Positions 21,274 through 26,004 of a stretch of 26,004 nucleotides of DNA are shown here, one piece after another. Under the pieces are notes generated by a model. That model did no database searches. It was not told the origin of the DNA and saw only the letters and a program-made list of their open reading frames with translations. The translations under genes and the position numbers were made by a program. Every line of letters begins with the position of its first letter. Positions within the stretch are counted from its first letter, which is position 1. Origin of the DNA: CAZTGZ01 sp044339595 (GTDB lineage Bacteria > Bacteroidota > Bacteroidia > NS11-12g > UBA9320); assembly GCA_044339595.1 (NCBI GenBank), contig JBIIVF010000018.1, positions 1 to 26,004 of the forward strand, in the 5' to 3' direction.

Positions 21274-21625
21274 CAGGGCTTTGCCCAAACATCATTTTAC
21301 AATGAAAATAATTTCGTTAGCCCCACTGACTTTTTTTGCTTGATCAAAAAAAGTCAGCAAAAAAAATCAAGGCTTCATTTCTCTTTTCTATCCGCTACGG
21401 CCATGTAGGCGAATGCCACGATGGGAGCCACTTCTTATATTTATTTGGGTTACCTAATTTCGGTAGTCAATCGTTATTAAGTAAAGGAAAAGCAGTAGAG
21501 TCGTCGTTCGCCCATCGCTTGCTTATCTGCTCAATGGGATAATTTGTTTTCACGCCTCCATAACCAAGCGGAGAACGAAAAGACAAATAAGGCCATTCCC
21601 CACCCGCATGGCCAATGCTGCTCAT
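21274..21625 (+). repeat. RE1 copy E
   Basis: It lies between two convergent lipoprotein genes. The hairpin is 21326-21338/21345-21357 (CTGACTTTTTTTG/CAAAAAAAGTCAG), loop CTTGAT, with ATCAAG just downstream. The nested stem: 21383-21388/21577-21582, 21390-21396/21567-21573, 21403-21411/21553-21561 (one mismatch) and 21419-21425/21511-21517. The flanks 21205-21273 and 21626-21730 show nothing recognisable. A 68-codon open frame here is not shared by the other copies. Confidence 0.9.
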
Positions 21626-21730
21626 ATTCATGTGAGGTATTCAACTTTAAATTCGACTGTTGATTTACCTTTTCAAATAGACTGACAGTCATTCAGCAGT
21701 TATGCAAAAAATAATAAGTTCCATTTCACT

Positions 21731-22711
21731 TCACTTAATCACCCCCATCTTCACCACTTCAAAGTCGCTTGCTTTTACTTTTTTCAAAGCATTGAGGTTA
21801 TCGTTGTTCCATCTTTCATCCGGAGCGCCGGTGATGAACATATCTGAACCAATATCCGCCAGGATGATGCCATAGGTTTTCATCGCTTTTAAAATAACCT
21901 GTGCCTCAGCAGGATAGGTACTGATGTCGAAAGATGCCTTTAATCTCAATCTTGCTCCCATCGGCAGCGAAGTGCCCAAAGCTCCGGTTCCGTTTACTTT
22001 ATGACTGGCCGGGGCGGTATATCCCTTGTACACTTTGGGTTTGCTCAGGGTGAAACGGATGGCATGATCGATGGTTCTGGAGGCCACTTCTTCATATCGG
22101 ATTAAGCAAGGTAATATCGCCATTCCGGAAGCATCGGCTGAGGTCCATCCTTCGGTTCTTCCGACCGTTGAATTCAAGTCGAACATCACCCCGCAGGAAG
22201 CTTCCCAACCATCGGTACTTCTGCTGGCATTGTATAATTCATATACCTTTTTGTTGTCGAGATCAACCGTGATTACGTGACTGTCGCCATTGCCATTGCC
22301 TTCAATGGGGGCAGTTAATGGAATGGGAAATGGACCGGGATCACTTTCATTTCCATAGTTGTTGTCGTAGCTGTTTCCGCGATACACAATCGGCACTTTG
22401 GGTTGATTACCGCACACCACCACATAGGGGATTCCGATGGGAGCGCCATTCCAGGTTCCGCTGCCAAAATCCGGATGCAATCCGGGTGATCCGATGGCTG
22501 CAATGATGGCCGCTGAATTGGGGTCTATCGCGCTGCCACTGATATCCTGATTGATGGGATGACTCATTGGGAAAATTTGAATTTTTTCGAGGTCTGCAAG
22601 TTTCGGTTGCGTGCAATTCTGACCAACAGGAAGGTCCGGTATATCGGTGGATTTATCCTTGCAGGTGCACAGCATGATAGAACAGGCAAATAAAAGGGTG
22701 ATTCTTTTCAT
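21731..22711 (-). CDS. Putative lipoprotein of a conserved uncharacterised secreted family
   Basis: A 326-residue protein. Signal peptide MKRITLLFACSIMLCTC with probable lipid Cys17. The mature region has strongly conserved-looking segments: FPMSHPINQDIS, LHPDFGSGTWNGAPIGIPYVVV, ESDPGPFPIPLTAPIEG, HVITVDLDNKKVYELYNA, GWTSADASGMAILPCLIRYEEV, DHAIRFTL, and MKTYGIILADIGSDMFITGAPDERWN. I recall similar secreted proteins of unknown function in actinobacteria and other phyla, so this looks like a widespread family, but this was not searched. The density of Asp, His and Trp in these motifs suggests an enzyme or a sugar-binding fold; no function is assigned. A TACTTTAG near-match to the -7 element lies at 22731-22738. 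Confidence 0.8.
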   Translation of the reverse strand: MKRITLLFACSIMLCTCKDKSTDIPDLPVGQNCTQPKLADLEKIQIFPMSHPINQDISGSAIDPNSAAIIAAIGSPGLHPDFGSGTWNGAPIGIPYVVVCGNQPKVPIVYRGNSYDNNYGNESDPGPFPIPLTAPIEGNGNGDSHVITVDLDNKKVYELYNASRSTDGWEASCGVMFDLNSTVGRTEGWTSADASGMAILPCLIRYEEVASRTIDHAIRFTLSKPKVYKGYTAPASHKVNGTGALGTSLPMGARLRLKASFDISTYPAEAQVILKAMKTYGIILADIGSDMFITGAPDERWNNDNLNALKKVKASDFEVVKMGVIK

Positions 22712-22905
22712 AATAGAAGGTTTGGAACTACTAAAGTAATGAAAAACACATCAAGCAGCTAATTTTCTATTTAATAACTTTCAAACTTGCAGATGCTAAA
22801 AAAGACTTTAATCAATAGAGAATTCCGGAGCATGAATGGAAAAACAAAACTTTCGGAGGACTTTTAAAATCCGTAAATTAGAAGATTCGATCTTTCAACT
22901 CGATA

Positions 22906-23232
22906 TCACCTCATAAAAAAAATAAAAAAGCGATCAATCAATCCGGAGTTGAACATCAAATAAAAAATGGCTCCTAAAATAAGGGCGATCAAAGCGATCC
23001 GTAAGGTCGATTTACCGCTTGAATTGTAAACATTGTTATAGGCCCGGTTTCGGAACTGAAATCCATTTCTGATTCGATTTTCAAACCCTTGGATATTCGA
23101 TTCTCCATTCACCTCTGCCTTGGTCCTGTTCACCCTTTCGTTAAAGGCTTCTTTATCCGCATCATAGTAGCGGGGGATGTAATTAAACCGGCGATTGCTT
23201 GTTCTGCCGAAACCAAATTTCGAGAAAATCAT
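22906..23232 (-). CDS. Small membrane protein, conserved in Bacteroidota, unknown function
   Basis: A 108-residue protein. The N-terminal part is basic and polar (FGFGRTSNRRFNYIPRYYDADKEAFNERVNR), the middle is Asn/Arg-rich, and a single C-terminal transmembrane segment follows (LRIALIALILGAIFYLMF, about 77-94), ending in FFIFFMR. The 'YIPRYYD(P/A)(D/E)KE' start is, from memory, recurrent in small Bacteroidota proteins of unknown role. A TATCTTTG -7 element ends 4 nt before the ATG, supporting expression and a leaderless mRNA. It faces away from the PIG-L gene and is separate from it. Confidence 0.75.
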   Translation of the reverse strand: MIFSKFGFGRTSNRRFNYIPRYYDADKEAFNERVNRTKAEVNGESNIQGFENRIRNGFQFRNRAYNNVYNSSGKSTLRIALIALILGAIFYLMFNSGLIDRFFIFFMR

Positions 23233-23236
23233 GGGT

Positions 23237-23244
23237 CAAAGATA
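23237..23244 (-). promoter_or_regulatory. -7 promoter element of the small membrane protein gene
   Basis: TATCTTTG on the minus strand, full TAnnTTTG match, ends 4 nt before the ATG at 23232. Confidence 0.6.
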
Positions 23245-23347
23245 CAAAGGGAACCCTTGATTTCGACCTGTTACCGGAGACGCACACCGATTTTTTTTGG
23301 CATTCGGGGAGTTTTTGAGGAAATTGCATCCTCATTTGTCCAACCTC

Positions 23348-25840
23348 ATGGTAAAACTACGTCGTTTATTCATCCTATTGCTCTTTGCACTTCCGGGCAT
23401 TCTGAAGGCACAAAGCTCTTCTGAAATTTTGCATGAAATGGAGCGGCTGCAAACCGGTTTGCGGGTTTTGTATGTGGCCGCCCATCCCGATGATGAAAAT
23501 ACCCGTTTGATTTCCTGGTTAACCCATGCTCAGAAGGCCGATGTGGCCTATCTTTCTTTGACCCGTGGCGATGGTGGCCAGAATCTCATAGGGGCAGAAA
23601 TGGGCGATGCACTGGGCATTATCCGCACCAATGAATTGCTGGAAGCACGTCGCATTGATGGAGCCAGACAATTTTTCACCCGTGCCAGGGATTTTGGCTA
23701 TTCAAAAACGGCTGCCGAAACCATGGAAAAATGGGATGAGAAATGGTTGCTTGAAGACATGGTTTGGGTGATCAGAACCTATCGACCGGATGTGATTATC
23801 ACCAGATTTTCGCCGGTTGAAAATCCTGAAAGACCCACACACGGACATCATACCGCCTCCGCTCAACTCGCCCTGAAAGCCTTTGACTTGGCGAATGACC
23901 CGAAAGCCTATCCGGATCAACTGAAAAAACTCAAATGCTGGAAAACGACCACCCTCGCCTGGAACACCAGCACCTGGTTTTATGGGAGTCGCGAGAAACT
24001 TGAACAAACTCTGAAGGCAGAAAATCGCAGTTATACCCGCATAGATGTGTCCGACTATATCCCATTGTTAGGAAAGGCCTGCACAGAAATTGCTGCCGCC
24101 AGTCGCAGCATGCATAAAAGTCAAGGATTTGGCTCCTCCCCATCTTTTGGAGAACAATTTGAATACCTCGAATATATAAAAGGGGCACCTTTGAGTGAAC
24201 CATTCATGGCCGATATCCCCGGAATGTATGCCGGCCATTCGGAGTATAATCAAGTAAAAGATCAGCTGGAGAGAATCGCATCCGGTTTTAATCCCTTTCA
24301 ACCAAAGAACAGTGTTTATGCTTTGAATGATGTCTATGCCAAATTTTTGAAATATCAATCTATAGAGCCAAGATTTGAAGCAGAAAGGGTGTCGCGCCTT
24401 ATTCAGGCATGCATGGGAATTAAAATTCAAGCCGGGAGCTCCGTTCGATTCGTTGCCCGCGGTGATTCACTCATGGTAAAACTTGAGATCCGAAATTCAG
24501 CATCAATACCTATTCAGGGCATGATTATCACCTTGCCCGATGGGCAAAAAATGAACCTTGGAATACTCGAACCGAAAAGTTTCTATCAAAAGGAGTTTCA
24601 CATATTGATCCCGCAAAATGCAGCCATTACCGAACCTTATTGGTTGCAAATGGAACATTCTGAAGCCCAATATCTGCACCAAAATGGTCTTAAAAGAGGA
24701 GAAACGGTGGTCGAAGAATCCGTGGGTGCAATCAAACTGCAGCTGCAAATATTATCCCAGTGGCACGAGGTTTCAGAAACCATCCAATACCGATATACAG
24801 ATCCTGTAAAGGGAGAGGTTAAAAAACCTTTGGGGATTTTACCCAGGGTATCCTTAAGTACTGAATTTCCCGTATATCTTGCAAAAACAGAAGGGACCCC
24901 TGTAAAACTGAGTTTGGTTGCCCATACAGACATCCCCAACGGATATGTAGAAATATCCTTACCGAACGGTTGGGTATCTGAACCTAAATTTCATGCCGTT
25001 CAACAACTCAAAAAAGGACAAACTTACACCTACAATTATTTGATCAGGGCCAATCCGGCTGCCGGAGACGGAATGCTCAAAGCCATGTTGAAAGAAGATT
25101 TGCTCATCACCACTTCACAAACCCATGAGATCAATTATGACCATATTCCGGCGCATTACTGGTTTGAAGAAAGTAAGGCCAAACTGATTGCTACGCCGGT
25201 GGTCTGTAAATCAAAAAAAGTGGCCTATATCGAAGGGGCCGGCGATAATGTTGCCGATGCTTTGGAGCAATTGGGTTGTCAGGTTGATCGCATATCTCCA
25301 TCTGCGTTAGGTGCCACGAAATTCACCGGCGCCGGGTATGATGCCGTGGTTTTGGGGGTGCGCGCTTACAATACCCTAGAAAACATTGAGACCCTCCTAC
25401 CCCAGCTCTATGAATATGCCAAACAAGGCGGCATTGTGATGGTTCAATATAACACCACCGCCAACTTAAAAACCAAAATGAGCGGCCCGGCTAATTTCAC
25501 ATTAGGAAGAGGAAGAACCACCAAAGAAGACAGTCCGGTTTTGTTCAATTTGATCGACCATCCCGCCTTGACCAAACCCAATACATTGATTCAAAAGGAC
25601 TTTGACGGCTGGGTTCAGGAGCGCGGACTCTATTATGCCTCATCATGGGATCCGGCTTATCAGGCTCCTTTATCCTTTACCGATCCGGGCGAAAAGCCGG
25701 AAAGCGGAAGTTTGTTGGTTTTGCCTTATGAGAAAGGGTATTTTATCTATACCGGTATTTCCTTTTTCAGACAGTTGCCGGCCGGAGCACCGGGGGCTTA
25801 TCGATTGTTGGGGAATTTGTTGTCGTTGGGGAAGGGATGA
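23348..25840 (+). CDS. Secreted PIG-L family deacetylase with C-terminal amidotransferase-like domain
   Basis: An 830-residue protein. The signal peptide is MVKLRRLFILLLFALPGILKAQ. The LmbE/PIG-L deacetylase domain (about 25-290) has the zinc-binding and catalytic AHPDDE (45-50) and the second zinc-ligand motif HGHH (165-168). These enzymes remove N-acetyl groups from N-acetylglucosamine-like sugars. A middle region of about 300 residues looks like beta-sandwich domains. The last 210 residues (VAYIEGAGDNVADALEQLGCQVDRI, YDAVVLGVRAYNT, GGIVMVQYNTT) resemble a class I amidotransferase/ThuA-like Rossmann domain. The frame is open to a TTG at 23297, but the ATG at 23348 begins a clean signal peptide. 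Periplasmic or extracellular glycan processing is inferred. Confidence 0.9.
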   Translation: MVKLRRLFILLLFALPGILKAQSSSEILHEMERLQTGLRVLYVAAHPDDENTRLISWLTHAQKADVAYLSLTRGDGGQNLIGAEMGDALGIIRTNELLEARRIDGARQFFTRARDFGYSKTAAETMEKWDEKWLLEDMVWVIRTYRPDVIITRFSPVENPERPTHGHHTASAQLALKAFDLANDPKAYPDQLKKLKCWKTTTLAWNTSTWFYGSREKLEQTLKAENRSYTRIDVSDYIPLLGKACTEIAAASRSMHKSQGFGSSPSFGEQFEYLEYIKGAPLSEPFMADIPGMYAGHSEYNQVKDQLERIASGFNPFQPKNSVYALNDVYAKFLKYQSIEPRFEAERVSRLIQACMGIKIQAGSSVRFVARGDSLMVKLEIRNSASIPIQGMIITLPDGQKMNLGILEPKSFYQKEFHILIPQNAAITEPYWLQMEHSEAQYLHQNGLKRGETVVEESVGAIKLQLQILSQWHEVSETIQYRYTDPVKGEVKKPLGILPRVSLSTEFPVYLAKTEGTPVKLSLVAHTDIPNGYVEISLPNGWVSEPKFHAVQQLKKGQTYTYNYLIRANPAAGDGMLKAMLKEDLLITTSQTHEINYDHIPAHYWFEESKAKLIATPVVCKSKKVAYIEGAGDNVADALEQLGCQVDRISPSALGATKFTGAGYDAVVLGVRAYNTLENIETLLPQLYEYAKQGGIVMVQYNTTANLKTKMSGPANFTLGRGRTTKEDSPVLFNLIDHPALTKPNTLIQKDFDGWVQERGLYYASSWDPAYQAPLSFTDPGEKPESGSLLVLPYEKGYFIYTGISFFRQLPAGAPGAYRLLGNLLSLGKG

Positions 25841-25867
25841 GGATTGTTTTCGTAGCCATTGATCATA

Positions 25868-25931
25868 AACGATGTAATGATTTAGGGATGTATTGATTTA
25901 ACGATGAAATGATTTAACGATGTATTGATTA
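25868..25931 (+). repeat. Four tandem 16-bp repeats
   Basis: Four units in exact 16-bp register: AACGATGTAATGATTT (25868), AGGGATGTATTGATTT (25884), AACGATGAAATGATTT (25900) and AACGATGTATTGATTA (25916). They follow the PIG-L gene by about 27 bp. Nothing else is recognised from 25932 to the window end. Confidence 0.85.
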
Positions 25932-26004
25932 AAAATAACTTCTTTTATACAAGTGGGGAAACATAAAATACCCTCACCTTCAAGTCATCCACTCATCATT
26001 CAAT

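Noticed and set aside
21336..21542. 68-codon open frame inside RE1 copy E
   Set aside because: The frame crosses the hairpin and nested helices and is not kept in the other four copies.
62..21625. RE1 as a riboswitch or fixed cis-regulatory leader
   Set aside because: Copies are not consistently upstream of genes on the same strand; two lie between convergent genes and one is inverted.
62..21625. RE1 or RE2 as CRISPR arrays
   Set aside because: Copies are thousands of bases apart, contain no spacer pattern, and no cas genes are present.

Overview
This 26-kb window looks chromosomal and comes from a member of the Bacteroidota, with a Chitinophagales/Sphingobacteriales-like flavour; the genus cannot be named. 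The evidence is a protein with a type IX secretion (Por) C-terminal sorting domain, several lipoproteins, a mutL-rhomboid-rhomboid operon, A-rich start regions without strong Shine-Dalgarno sequences, and repeated matches to the Bacteroidota -7 promoter element TAnnTTTG just upstream of starts.

Layout. 1-498: a dispersed structured repeat (called RE1 here, copy A), a terminator and a promoter. 499-1740: an Nramp-like transporter. 1851-2432: an ECF sigma factor. 2551-3091: a YefM/YoeB-type toxin-antitoxin pair behind a palindromic operator. 3184-3532: RE1 copy B, inverted. 3738-4301: a YqgE/AlgH protein, convergent with a lipoprotein (4298-5017). 5018-5587: an intergenic block with a palindromic element and a second structured repeat (RE2 copy 1). 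5588-8005: a large DEXH helicase. 8063-10513 (minus): an abutting operon of acyl-CoA thioesterase, mnmH and selD. 10880-11527 (minus): an O-methyltransferase. 11528-12469: one partial and one full RE2, then RE1 copy C. 12470-15247 (minus): a LamG/T9SS secreted protein. 15508-16800: a lipoprotein. 16888-17240: RE1 copy D. 17340-20748 (minus): the operon mutL, rhomboid 1, rhomboid 2. 20821-21204: a small lipoprotein divergent from mutL. 21274-21625: RE1 copy E. 21731-22711 (minus): a lipoprotein of a conserved unknown family. 22906-23232 (minus): a small membrane protein. 23348-25840: a secreted PIG-L deacetylase with a C-terminal amidotransferase-like domain. 25868-25931: a short tandem repeat.

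Most genes are housekeeping or cell-envelope functions. Two groups clearly act together. SelD makes selenophosphate, which MnmH uses to convert 2-thiouridine to 2-selenouridine in tRNA; YefM and YoeB form a toxin-antitoxin module.

The most striking content is non-coding. RE1 occurs five times (about 350-420 bp each), always between genes. Every copy carries a hairpin of exactly 13 bp with a 6-nt loop. The stem sequence differs among copies while pairing is kept, and in four copies the loop changes together with a downstream complementary hexamer. A long nested set of helices follows. RE2 shows the same behaviour on a smaller scale. This is the signature of structured RNA or of a hairpin-dependent mobile DNA element, and no transposase is present in the window. 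All base pairings were found by eye; no folding program or database search was run.
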